Assembly: GCA_009746045.1 (NCBI GenBank)
Contig: RPFO01000984.1
Coordinates: 1-55,000 of the forward strand
From: Mesostigma viride
Lineage: Eukaryota; Streptophyta; Mesostigmatophyceae; Mesostigmatales; Mesostigmataceae
Direction: 5' to 3'
DNA: 55,000 bases
Part shown: one piece after another, positions 40,410-51,620 of the stretch
How the letters are laid out: the number at the start of each line of letters is the position of its first letter
Numbering within the stretch: position 1 is the stretch's first letter
Program-made: the position numbers and the translations under genes
Notes under the pieces: generated by a model
What the model saw: the letters and a program-made list of their open reading frames with translations, nothing else
What the model was told of the DNA's origin: nothing
Database searches by the model: none

Positions 40410-40670
40410 CTGCCTGATAATTGCCACTACGGTTCAGAGTTTATTTCCCACGCCGGTATAATTATGGCCGACAGAGAAGTTCGTTCAGTTCAGTTTATTT
40501 CCCACGCCGGTAATTGCAGCCGACAGACAGGTACTTACTACAATTCTGTCTTGTTATTTTATTTTCCACGAGGACGACATAGACATTAATTTTGTGCAGC
40601 TTTGTTCTACAGTATTTTGTCTTGTTTTTTTCTCACGCCGTCGAACCGACAGACATTATTATTATTATTT
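40410..40670. repeat. Degenerate CACGCCGG/CCGACAGA repeats
   Basis: GTTTATTTCCCACGCCGG occurs twice (about 40,438 and 40,493). CCGACAGA-type motifs recur four times. Ends in an ATT microsatellite. Confidence 0.6.
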
Positions 40671-42245
40671 GATCCGACGGCTGGTCTTGTTGCTTGGGTG
40701 ATAATGATATGTTAGTCTCGCGGATAGGGTTACGTTTAGGGCAACCATTTTGCAGGAGGTTTTTTCATTTTTGAGTGCCGGGGCCTCGGATTTTGAGATT
40801 GATTGCCTGGCCGGCGCTGGGCATGCGGCTGGCTTTAGTGGCAGTAAGTATCCGGTCGCGTTTTCCGGCCTAGCGGCAAGAGCAACCGAACTGCACGCTT
40901 CAGTTATCATTGTCGGGCGACCATAATTCCTAATGCACACCATGGTGCATGTCTTACCTTCCCACGTAAATGTTTTACCCGCGTCACTAGGCATGTGTGA
41001 TTATGACCAGCATGGTTGTTCTTAAGGTTGAGATACTGATAGCCTGGACAAGAAGCATTACACAATGTTGGGAGGGCGGCCGTGGGGACCATCATTGGGT
41101 GCTCAAAAGACCAACTCCTGACCCTTAATTATTTCAACAGTGTGTGCATGGTCACCCCCCTACCTGGCAGGATTGCTTCTCCCGTTCACGCAGTGACCTC
41201 CTCCTATGTAGTGCCCACCACCGCTGCATTCTCTCACCGAGCCCTCTTTATATATCCCCGCCGCATGTACATGAGGCAAACACAGCAACCAATATTAGAT
41301 CAATGACGAATTACAAAGACTGTCGAGTTGTAATGTTGCAATTATAAGAGCAGATGTACTCAGGAATTCCATCCCGCTGTTCGACCTACTGGCTCGCCTG
41401 AGCCACCGATGACAGGCCTAGAGCATGGGGCTGTCCCCTTCCCTGCATGTTGCTCGTTCCCAACGTTACACACATTCAAAACACATGATTGTCATTTCCG
41501 TCAATCCATTCAGTCTTGTGGCAATGGACTGCATGCAACCACTCACGGGGGCTGCTCCAGGCTGCTCGAACTATTTCATCCCCATGAAGACAACAAACCA
41601 GTTGTGAAGGAGAGAAACGAGCGAACTAACGACCTCCATGGTCGAGGCTCGTTCCCTTTGGCTATTTCCAAAAGTGCTGCTGACGCCAAGCAAATCCCGC
41701 GCAACAGCACTAGCTGTCAAACCTGGCTACGTGCACGCCAAACTATGTGCGCATTTCCCAGCAATACATACAGCAAATCGTATGTGCTGCCAATCCTGCC
41801 TGCTTGTCACAACACATTTCAGGCTTTGGCGCGCTCAGGCTATGAGCTACGCGTGTGCGCATCAATCAAATCAGTCTGCACGGCAGCAATATAATAATGA
41901 TTACGCGCGACGGTACGTTAGTCATCATAACATAATGACTGGGCCGTCCGATATCTACCAACGGTACTAAGACTAAACATACTACAAAAGTAAATATTCA
42001 GCCACATGCGTCGTAGTGTTGGTTACCGTAGCATCCGGCGCGGCGCTTCACACCGGCCGGTTACTACCTAGACTTGAACAAATCCAAGCCAAAAGCCGGG
42101 CAACTGCGGAACCAAACCAACGGAACTGGACCGGACGTAAATGATTCGGTGAACAGCCGTTAATTTCTCGAGTGCGCGGACGTAAATGATCACAGACGTG
42201 ACACCCTTCCCCGGGCTCGTTTTGAATCTCAAGCCCCAGCCTGGG
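40671..42245. other. No recognised gene
   Basis: ORFs of up to 161 residues occur (for example 41,409-41,894 plus), but none resembles a known protein or shows spliced continuity. I see no repeat or RNA gene here. Confidence 0.5.
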
Positions 42246-43085
42246 GCACGGCCAGCAAGGCGCTAGCAAAGGCGGGCACGTGCTTGGCGCACAACATAAT
42301 AATCCACTACAATAATGAACACGTGCGGTGACAGTCCTGACGCAGCCCTGCCAGATGCGCCTGTCTGCAGCGGACATGGCAGGGTATTGCCGTGTTGAGT
42401 GCGCCGGCACCGAGGTGGTCGACCCCTCATACAGCCAGCGGATGCACATGTGCAATCAGGCCGGGGGGTGGGCCGACACGAGCGTGGTCGGGAACGGCCC
42501 AAAGCGCATCCCAGAGAACAGAGTTGACCCATGCTGGCACACATGTCGATCCCATGCCGGCTTGTAGTTATTTTGTAGTGGTGTATCTCTTGTTAGCGTT
42601 GAGTTTGGCTATGTTTGGGTGCCTTCACTCTCATGTAAGTAATTATAACTTTAATTAAATAAATTGGGATGCTGTTTGCATCTATTAGCTCCCTGCATCC
42701 CAACAAACCGCCGTTCGGGTTTGGGGTTCATCGGTCGGCCCCCCGGGCCTTCACCATGCTCATTTGATTGTAATCACCCGGGAGAGGTTCCTGGCGAGCA
42801 TTATGCTAGCAAAGCGAGCACGTGTGCATGACGCATAACGTATAAATTCACAACCGTCAATGATGTACTGTTACAGGATACAAATTACAACCTGCAGTTG
42901 CCGGACGCCTGGCTGCAGTGGGTAAGGCCAGCGTGCGGTGGAGTGGTGCTGTGTTGAGTGCGCACCGAGGTGCAGGCGACCCCTCATACAGCAAGTGCGA
43001 ATATAAGCAATTATCATGCAGAGGGGGGGGCACACGAGCTAGCGCAGGCAAGGATTATTAGCTCATAGCGCGTCCCAGCGAACAG
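42246..43085. repeat. Diverged tandem duplication
   Basis: Segments about 42,250-42,510 and 42,800-43,085 share GCTAGCAAAG, GCACGTG, GTGTTGAGTGCGC, CACCGAGGTG, CGACCCCTCATACAGC and AGCGAACAGA-like blocks in order. It is old, and no gene is assigned. Confidence 0.65.
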
Positions 43086-43222
43086 AAGGGGCAGAAGAAG
43101 CCTTGATGAGGTCGGCAATAATAATTACACGTGACTGCCTCACGTGAGCATAAGTTCTCAGTGGGATGGAAATGGGATGGAACATTAATTGGATGATCAC
43201 AAGCTATCTAGTTCCTAGTTAC

Positions 43223-43405
43223 AGGGTTGTGGGCACCACCGGGCCCGAATCACTATGAATGCCAAACTGGGTCAGTCACACGCACGGAGCCCCCTGTCGG
43301 GCACTGACTTCCAAGGGGGTGGTCTCCTTCATCAGTACCTGCCACCTATCCTTGCGAGCCGGATCTGCCTCCATATTACAGACAAACCAGGAGGCTGCCA
43401 AGGAG
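43223..43405 (-). repeat. Diverged repeat pair, copy 1 (coding-like)
   Basis: It resembles 44,907-45,095. On the minus strand this copy reads RKDRWQVLMKETTPLEV where the other reads RKEEWQEVMKDTNPQAV. Protein-level conservation suggests old coding sequence of unknown function. Confidence 0.5.
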
Positions 43406-43655
43406 TGAGCCCGTCCCGTCTTCATGTCCATGCCTAGCCTATCACGGAAAGCCCACGGATAGCGGCCCGGCTGCACGCGGCCTGCATGGGGCACGCCAGG
43501 CGAGGACAAAACACCCGGGCTGTGCGGGCTTGGTGCCATGCAGCTAGTCTATCTGATGTGTCTACCTGATCTGTTCAGGCCAGGTGGCTAGGCCCAGGCG
43601 CCTGTGCCTAAGAATGAGGGAAACATAGTGCAAATCAGCGTACAAATCCTCATTG

Positions 43656-43895
43656 CTAAAGTGGGCGGCAAACCAAATGGGCCTTGCGCAGCATCTTGGT
43701 GACGTTGCCGTTGAGTCGTTTCTCCAGCTCCTGCTTCAGCGTCCATCCATGTCTCCGGGCGCCGTAGGTCGGATCGCCAGAATGAGGACCTTGAACAGGC
43801 CGGTCACGCTTGAAGATCCGGGGTAGGGCGGGGTTGCTCCACCAGCGGCGGTGTTCATGGAGCTGCGCCCGCGCCAGGCCTATCCGGGTCGTCAT
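43656..43895 (-). CDS. Unassigned short ORF
   Basis: This 79-residue minus-strand frame, basic and helical towards the C-terminus (LKQELEKRLNGNVTKMLRKA), looks compositionally protein-like but matches no family I recognise and has no visible splice partners. It may be a degenerate exon. Confidence 0.25.
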   Translation of the reverse strand: MTTRIGLARAQLHEHRRWWSNPALPRIFKRDRPVQGPHSGDPTYGARRHGWTLKQELEKRLNGNVTKMLRKAHLVCRPL

Positions 43896-44906
43896 GTCGT
43901 CCTTGCAGTCGGGAAGCCAACTGCATAGCGGCTTGAAGCGCCCTAAAGTAGGGTAATATACCGCGGTGTCGTCTAAGGCGTAAGAGGCGGAGTGGGGGCG
44001 GGGGCCTGGCCAGACCGAGAGCCATGGCGTCCTCTGGGGCTGATTTCTAGACCGACAGCACGAGCCTGGAGCGCCAGGCAGTCAAGCCAAAGTTGGGCAT
44101 GCATGCAGACTCCGGCTTAGAACTCAAATTCGAGCGTGATGTCGTCGAGCATGAATGAGGTCAGCGAGTAAATTTTGCTGGTTCGGGCGACCCCCACTCT
44201 TTATTGACACATCGATCGACTGCGTCCCGTGAGCATAAGAGTTGGGGTAAAATTGGCTTTTGGTTCTCAATTCTCAAACTCTCGCGCAAGGGCTTGCAAA
44301 TGAAATGTTGCGGTCTGCAGAACAATTGCAAGGCGACCAATAAGAGTGCGGGAATGCGCCGCTGCCAGAGATAACTGGAATTTAAGGGCGACGCGACGCG
44401 ACTGATTGGTAGTACTGTAGGACGGTATTGAACGGAATTTCCGGTCAGCGATGCATATCACATTGTACATGGAAAAGAGCCGTTGCGCCGCGCTGTGCTG
44501 TGGCGAACTTATTCTCCTCCGTCGGATCGCATAGTCGATGTGCGTCGATGGTCTTCGATGAACCCAACGCAAGCCATGTACGAAAAGAAGTAGAAAAGGG
44601 CGCGCGGCGGCATGTGGGGGTACGAATTTGGTAAGTTACAGAACTTGTAGCCCGGCGACACCGCACCAAGCAGTCGGTCGGCAGGTAGTCCGTAAGATAG
44701 GGCTCGTGGCCTCGCGGCCCTTGCCGCAATGCGAATCCAAAATACGGGGAAACTCCTGCAAAATTTTCAATTTTTGCCTACGATTGAATTTTTTAGATTT
44801 GATAGCTTGAGAATTGGGGACAACCTACTCGGGGTAAAATTGTTGAATGAGAGTCAAGGCCTTGATGAGATAGAAATGGAATCTTTTTTACCCAGCCTTC
44901 AGTGGC
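43896..44906. other. No recognised gene
   Basis: Unique-looking sequence. A phrase at 44,222-44,260 resembles 43,140-43,170 (CGTGAGCATAAG), showing that the duplication relating 43.1-43.4 and 44.2-45.1 kb is broader than the aligned core. Confidence 0.4.
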
Positions 44907-45095
44907 AGGATTGCGGGTGCCACAGCCCGAATCACAACAACTACATTTGCCGAATCTGGTCACACGTCTTACGTACCCCTACGTACAGCCTGGGGGTTGG
45001 TATCCTTCATAACCTCCTGCCATTCCTCTTTGCGAGTCGTGTGCCTACACATTCCACCTTTATTCATATCCATCATCCTGAACAACGCGACAAAC
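44907..45095 (-). repeat. Diverged repeat pair, copy 2 (coding-like)
   Basis: Counterpart of 43,223-43,405. Shared blocks include GGGTGCCACAGCCCGAATCAC-like and TATCCTTCATAACCTCCTGC-like stretches. The minus-strand frame conserves the RK-x2-WQ-x2-MK pattern. Confidence 0.5.
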
Positions 45096-45391
45096 CCGGA
45101 TATGATAACAGCAGGCGTAGCTTGAGCTGCTACGGTCTGGATTCTCACAGATTTCTGGCATGCATTGGTTGTCTCCTTGATACAAATTATCCCGGAAGAT
45201 GCACACAGCACACAGCATTCTGTCACATGTTGCCGTTAAGTCTGCAAATTTGCTAAGCTTTCTACAAGGAAACCTGCTTTCTAGGCCACACAAATTCTGC
45301 AGGGATTTCGCCTGCCAACCTTTGCATCCTCTAGGATGGGATCATTCACAAAAGTTCGGCCCTGAAAGAACCTTGACTTTTGTACATGCCG

Positions 45392-48300
45392 TCAACGAGG
45401 AATCACCCGAAGCTTAACTGCCTTTGGGCGGATCAGAATCGACACGGCGAGCTCCGGCGGCACCTGCGTGTCCACACACCGCGCAAACGTGTAGCGCCGG
45501 AACAACCGAACGAGGGTCATCTTGGCCTCCACCATCGCATACTTTGAGCCCAGGCACATGCGGGGGCCGATGCCGAACGGCATGAACGCATGTGCGGGGC
45601 GCGCCTGCTCCTCGGGGCCGTCCGGGTCAAAGCGCTCCGGCCGGAACGTGTCAGGGTCCCAGAAGTACTTAGGGTCCATGTGGATCACGTTGGTGGGCAC
45701 GTAGATGCGCATGGCCGGGGTGACCCGGTAGCCCTTGATGTCCATCACCTCGGTCGGTTGCCGGGGGAGCGCGGTCACCGTCGGGTAGAAGCGCAGCGTC
45801 TCCTTGACCACCCACTCGATGTAGGGGAAGCCCTGCAGAGCGTCGTCATGCGACAGTGGGGCATCACGGTCCCCCCCCGCGTCCACTTCCGCCAAGACCT
45901 TGCGCTGTGGTCGGCGAGCGGCGAGGGAAGACACAAGTGGAGGCCGAGTTGAAGTCAGCCATGCGGTCCATGGGACGCAAGAAAGGTAGACAGTGGGAAA
46001 TCGGGGTTAGTAAACGAGCTCGGCGCTGGAGGGTTGTGCCAGCATCCAAATCCATGGGCATCCGGGGAACCAACAATGGAATGATCGAATTCCTTGTTGG
46101 TGGGCGGGGGGGGGATACAATAGCTAAGGCGAACCAAAATATTATTTGAGGGCAAAAAATGAGTGATGAAATAAATCGAATTGATATTCTTGGCAAGCAG
46201 GGGATACGCAAGAGAAAGGCAGGGTCAGCAAGGCACAAGCGCAGTTGGCAGAGAGGAAGGCAAGGAAATGCAAAGCACTCATTTCAGACCTCCGCTGTCA
46301 TGAAAACCAATAAAAAAGCCAGCCCAGGAAATGCTGAGGCCACTCTGATGGATGCAACACCGTGGCCCCATCCTCTTGCGCCCCCCCCCCTCCCAAGGCA
46401 GATGCAAACACGCAGTAGGAAGTTCCTTTCACATGCCGTTAGGAAAGCGATTCTGCACATAGCGCTGCCGTGTCCTGCCCACCCCCACCCCCCCAGTTTG
46501 CACCACATATCGACGCAAAACGTCCTCCCGCCATCCCCTGCCTGGGAGGGAAAAAGGTACCTTACGGAAGGCTGCGAACATGCTAGGGGCAATACTAGCT
46601 GCCCAGCCCCGAGCGCCATCCAGCACGCACACCTCTGCATGCCCACTCACCAAAGCCATGTGGCCCTCACTTCAATCCTCCCCTTTAGTCCCTGCCTGTG
46701 CCCTGTACCTTCCCCCGGTCCCTGCCTGATCCCTTTACCTGCATCTGCGCGTCCCCCGACAGGTGGTAGAGCACAAAGGTCAGCGTGCTGGAGGTGGTGT
46801 CAGAGCCTGCCGTGTAGATGTCCTCGGCAGACGACAGCACACGATCACGCGAGAAGCAGATGCCGCTGGCTTTCTCGCGCGTGGTCGCCAGCAGCCGCAG
46901 GATGTCCGCGTCTCGGAAGTGGGAACCAGCTGCCGGCGGCGGTAATTAAACAACAAGGGTGGCGTTGGGTGGTAGTAGAGGAAAACTGAGTGTGGGGAAC
47001 GCATCTTGTTTCCAACTTATTTGGACCTCGTTTCCACCGTGTATCGATTTCATCCTACGTGTTGTTTTCACCATATACTTCCACCTTAGTTGCTTGAGTT
47101 ACCGGCGCACAGGCAGGACACAGCGGCCACATGTGCCATCATCAGAAAGAACAGGACTGCAGCCTGTCCTGTGTGGGATGGGATGGGATGGGATGGGATG
47201 GGATGGGATGGGATGGGATGGGATGGGATGGGATGGGATGGGATGGGATGGGATGGGATGGGATGGGATGGGATGGGATGGGATGGGAAGGGATGGGATG
47301 GGATGGGATGGGATGGGATGGGATGGGATGGGATGGGATGGGATGGGATGGGATGGGATGGTAAGGTATGGAATAAATTATCTCAATTCGGTATCCATTG
47401 ACAAATCGTTCCGTCGGGCTAACGGCTCATGGGCCAAGCGTGAGCGCCGAATCCTCTTGCTTTTTCCATCACGCGCATGCCTCCGCTCGTAATCTCTGTT
47501 TACCGCGCCCCTGTGGGCTATCTGCGATTCCTTCTATTTTTCCCCAGTTTGGTCTATAAGATGCCAGCTTTGTACACGGCGCGCGGATACCTGAGGGCCA
47601 CTCTAATCCATGCTCTAATCCATGCTCTAATCCATGCCCTTATCCATGCCCTTATCCATGCTCTAATCCAAGCCCTTATCCATGCTCTAATCCATGCTCT
47701 TATCCAAGCCCTTATCCAAGCTCTGATCCATGCCCTGATCCAAGCCCTTATCCAAGCTCTAATCCAAGCCCTTATCCATGCTCTAATCCATGCTCTTATC
47801 CAAGCCCTTATCCAAGCCCTTATCCATGCTCTAATCCAAGCCCTTATCTATGCTCTAATCCATGCTCTTATCCAAGCCCTTATCCAAGCCCTTATCCATG
47901 CTCTAATCCAAGCCCTTATCCATGCTCTGATCCATGCTCTAAAATATGTTTCCGATAAACTTGGAAGACAAAAACGGACACAAAAATATGTCGGGCTCCT
48001 CTACAGCACTTGGGTAGCCGACACATCCAAGACGAAACCGCGCACGGTCGGCTAGGTCAGCAAGTGTGGATGATCGCCACTTGTCGCTAAATCCATCACG
48101 TCTCCGCAGCTGCACTTCTAGCTGCATCTCTTGGCAGAAGACGCTGCCACTTCGCCGCCTTCGGCTTCGCAAGGCTACCGCCCAAGCACTGTAGTGACCA
48201 GTATAGTGACCAATGGGTCCAGCACTGCACGCTTCGGCGTTGCAAGGCAACCCCCAACAGGGGCCGGTTTCCGACCACGTTGAGCCGACAGCGCAAGAAG

Positions 48301-50021
48301 CCGTGCGGCTCTTTGGCGCACACAGCACATGCCCATGGGCCACACCCGTGTACGAGGAGAACGTGCACGTGTACGAGGAAATGCAGGCCCGCACGGTGGC
48401 CATGCAACTGGGCTACTTAATGATAGGCTGGGCTATATATAACAACAGGCTGGGCTACATTACCCACAGGCTGGGCTATAGGTGACGATAGGCTGGGCTA
48501 CATAACCCACAGGCTGGGCTATATATGTAAATAGGCAGGGCTACATAACCCACAGGCTGGGCTATATATACCAGTAGGCTGGGCTGCATAAACCACAGGC
48601 TGGGCTATAGGTGACGATAGGCTGGGCTACATAACCCACAGGCTGGGCTATAGGTGACGATAGGCTGGGCTACATAACCCACCGGCTGGGCTATAGGTGA
48701 CGATAGGCTGGGCTACATAACCCACAGGCTGGGCTATAGGTGACGATGGGCTGGGCTACATAACCCACAGGCTGGGCTATAGGTGACGATGGGCTGGGCT
48801 ACATAACCCACAGGCTGGGCTATATATGTAAATAGGCAGGGCTACATAACCCACAGGCTGGGCCATAGGTGACGATAGGCTGGGCTACCTACCCCACAGG
48901 CTGGGCTATAGGTGACGATAGGCTGGGCTACATAACCCACAGGCTGGGCTATAGGTGACGATGGGCTGGGCTACATAACCCACAGGCTGGGCTATAGGTG
49001 ACGATGGGCTGGGCTGCATACCCCACAGGCTGGGCTATAGGTGACGATAGGCTGGGCTACATAACCCACAGGCTGGGCTATAGGTGACCATAGGCTGGGG
49101 CTACATAACCCACAGGCTGGGCTATATATAGCAATAGGCTGGGCTACATAACCCACAGGCTGGGCTATATATAACAATAGGCTGGGCTACATAACCCACA
49201 GGCTGGGCTATATATAACAATAGGCTGGGCTACCTACCCCACAGGCTGGGCTATAGGTGACGATAGGCTGGGCTACATAACCCACAGGCTGGGCTATATA
49301 TAGCAATAGGCTGGGCTACATAACCCACAGGCTGGGCTATATATAACAATAGGCTGGGCTACATAACCCACAGGCTGGGCTATATATAACAATAGGCTGG
49401 GCTACCTACCCCACAGGCTGGGCTATAGGTGACGATAGGCTGGGCTACATAACCCACAGGCTGGGCTATATATAGCAATAGGCTGGGCTACATAACCCAC
49501 AGGCTGGGCTATATATAACAATAGGCTGGGCTACATAACCCACAGGCTGGGCTGTAGGTGACGATAGGCTGGGCTACATAACCCACAGGCTGGGCTATAG
49601 GTGCGTGGCCCCTCACCTCCCCCTTTCGTGTCTTTCAGCCTAGCAATGTGTGTGGCCCCTCACCTCCTTGTGTCTTTCAGCCTAGCAATGTGTGTGGCCC
49701 CCTCACCTCCCCCTTTCGTGTCTTTCAGCCTAGCAATGTGTGTGGCCCCTCACCTCCCCCTTTCGTGTCTTTCAGCCTAGCAATGTGTGCGGCCCCTCAC
49801 CTTCCCCTTTCGTGTCTTTCAGCCTAGCAATGTGTGTGGCCCCTCACCTCCCCCTTTCGTGTCTTTCAGCCTAGCAATGTGTGTGGCCCCTCACCTCCCC
49901 CTTTCGTGTCTTTCAGCCTAGCAATGTGTGCGGCCCCTCACCTTGCCCTTTCGTGTCCTTCAACCTCTCCAGGAGCATGCGCCCCACTTTGCTGTCAATC
50001 GTGTTGGACGCCTCACGCGCC
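45392..50021 (-). CDS. Cytochrome P450, C-terminal three exons
   Basis: Haem-thiolate monooxygenase, probably ER-bound, oxidising an unknown substrate with electrons from a reductase. Minus-strand exons: 50,021-49,942 (REASNTIDSKVGRMLLERLK), 46,929-46,739 (FRDADILRLL; I-helix AEDIYTAGSDTTSS) and 45,904-45,392 (KETLRFYP with ExxR, FRPERFDP, haem loop FMPFGIGPRMCLGSKYAM with the Cys ligand). Phases match at both junctions (1 and 0), with GT-AG borders. The N-terminal half is not visible and should lie beyond the satellite to the right of the window. Introns are 3.0 kb and 0.83 kb. The motifs are intact, so the gene may be functional. I do not assign a CYP family. The first listed exon is the least certain. 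Confidence 0.9.
45905..46738 (-). other. P450 intron (834 bp)
   Basis: Donor AG|GTAAAG at 46,739/46,738 and acceptor CCACAG at 45,905. No separate gene; ORFs on the plus strand are spurious. Confidence 0.75.
47174..47361. repeat. (GGGAT)n microsatellite, ~37 units
   Basis: Almost perfect pentamer run, with one GGGAA variant near 47,288. All overlapping GMGWD-type ORFs are artefacts. Confidence 0.98.
47605..47945. repeat. 12-bp minisatellite, about 28 units
   Basis: Units alternate between ATCCATGCTCTA, ATCCATGCCCTT and ATCCAAGCCCTT. The 12-bp period keeps an ALIHALIQ frame open that is not a gene. Confidence 0.96.
48404..49601. repeat. ~43-bp minisatellite, about 27 units
   Basis: Each unit has two GGCTGGGCTA motifs, separated by CATAACCCACA and then by TAGGTGACGATA or TATATAACAATA. 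Variant halves are interspersed in a higher-order pattern. Confidence 0.96.
49602..49930. repeat. 46-47-bp tandem copies of the P450 exon edge
   Basis: Seven units lie next to the P450 exon end. Read on the minus strand, each contains CTGAAAGACACGAAAGGGG followed by GAGGTGAGG, matching the exon end TTGAAGGACACGAAAGGGC and AAG|GTGAGG. Each therefore carries a donor-like site. Unit 2 has a short deletion. Confidence 0.93.
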
Positions 50022-50128
50022 CTGCCCAGGGGCCGGCACCATGCAAGCACGGCAGTAGGTTCGCAAGCGCACGACAGCAGGTTGGAAAGCGCACGGCAGT
50101 CAGCAGGCCGCCCTTGATGGGATCCCTG
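50022..50128 (-). other. P450 intron start or upstream sequence
   Basis: CCCTGGGCAG at the exon border serves as acceptor. Two imperfect GCGCACGGCAG/GCGCACGACAG copies occur near 50,065-50,100. After GGATCCCTGCC the satellite begins. Confidence 0.5.
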
Positions 50129-51620
50129 CCAACCAACCAACCAACCAACCAACCAACCAACCAACCAACCAACCAACCAACCAACCAACCAACCAACCGA
50201 CCAACCGACCAACCGACCAACCGACCAACCGACCAACCGACCAACCGACCAACCGACCAACCGACCAACCGACCAACCGACCAACCGACCAACCGACCAA
50301 CCGACCAACCGACCAACCGACCAACCGACCAACCGACCAACCGACCAACCGACCAACCGACCAACCGACCAACCGACCAACCGACCAACCGACCAACCGA
50401 CCAACCGACCAACCGACCAACCGACCCACCGACCCACCGACCCACCGACCCACCGACCCACCGACCCACCGACCCACCGACCCACCGACCCACCGACCCA
50501 CCGACCCACCGACCCACCGACCCACCGACCCACCGACCCACCGACCGACCGACCGACCGACCGACCGACGTACCGACCGACCGACCGACCGACGCACCGA
50601 CGGACCGACCGACCGACCGACGGACCGACCGACCGACCGACCGACCGACCGACCGACCGACCGACCGACCGACCGACCGACCGACCGACCGACCGACGAC
50701 CGACCGACCGCCGACCGACCGACGCCGACCGACCGAACCGACCGACCGACCGACCGACCGACCGACCGACCTCCGACCGACCGACCGACCGACCCACCGA
50801 CCCACGACCCACCGACCCACCGACCCACCGACCCACCGACCCACCGACCCACCGACCCACCGACCGACCGACCGACCGACCGACCGACCCACCGACCCAC
50901 CGACCCACCGACCGACCGACCGACGTACCGACCGAACGACCGACCGACGCACCGACGGACCGACCGACCGACGCACCGACCGACCGACCGACCGACGACC
51001 GACCGACCGACCGACCGACCGACGACGACCGACCGAACCGCGACCGACCGACGACGACCGACCGACGACCGACCGACCGACCGACCCACGACCGACCGAC
51101 CGACCCACCGACCGACCGACCGACCGACCCACCCACCGACCGACCACCGACCCACCGACCGACCGACCCCGACCCACCGACCGCCGACCCACACCGACCA
51201 CCGACCACCGACCACCGACCCACGACCACCGACCGACCGACCCACCGACCGACCGACCGAACCGACGAGCGACCGACCGAACCGACGCGACCGGATCCGA
51301 CCGACCGACCGACCGACCCGACGACCGACCGACCGACCGACCGACCGACCGACGACCGACCGCCACCATGTCCGATCCGAACCGTCCGACGTCCGACGAC
51401 CGACGAACCGAACCCCGAACCGACCGACCACCCCGATCCGATCCACCGAACCGACCGAACCGATCCGGACCGACCACCGACCGACGACCCACCACCCGAC
51501 CGAGCCCACCGACCGACCGACCCACGACCGACCGACCCACCGATCCGACCGACCCAGCGACCGACGACCCACCGACCGACCGACCCACCGACCCACCGAC
51601 CACCACCGACCCACCGACCC
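50129..51620. repeat. CCAA/CCGA satellite, left part
   Basis: Ordered blocks: (CCAA)n to about 50,197, (CCAACCGA)n to 50,423, (CCCACCGA)n to about 50,541, then (CCGA)n with CCGACGGA, CCGACGCA and CCGACGTA variants, a second (CCCACCGA) block at about 50,790-50,870, then increasingly mixed sequence. Confidence 0.97.

Larger units (their letters stand above)
46930..49941 (-). other. P450 intron packed with satellites (3.0 kb)
   Basis: Donor AAG|GTGAGG, acceptor GCCGGCAG. It contains the GATGG, ATCCATGCTCTA, GGCTGGGCTA and exon-edge arrays listed separately. The interval 47,946-48,403 is unique sequence with no supported gene. Confidence 0.75.

Noticed and set aside
47477-48055. 192-residue ALIHALIQ protein
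   Set aside because: The 12-bp minisatellite keeps one frame open; there is no conserved start or domain.
48404-49601. CRISPR-like regular repeats
   Set aside because: The spacers are themselves only two or three recurring variants, there are no cas genes, and the context is eukaryotic with spliced genes. It is a minisatellite.
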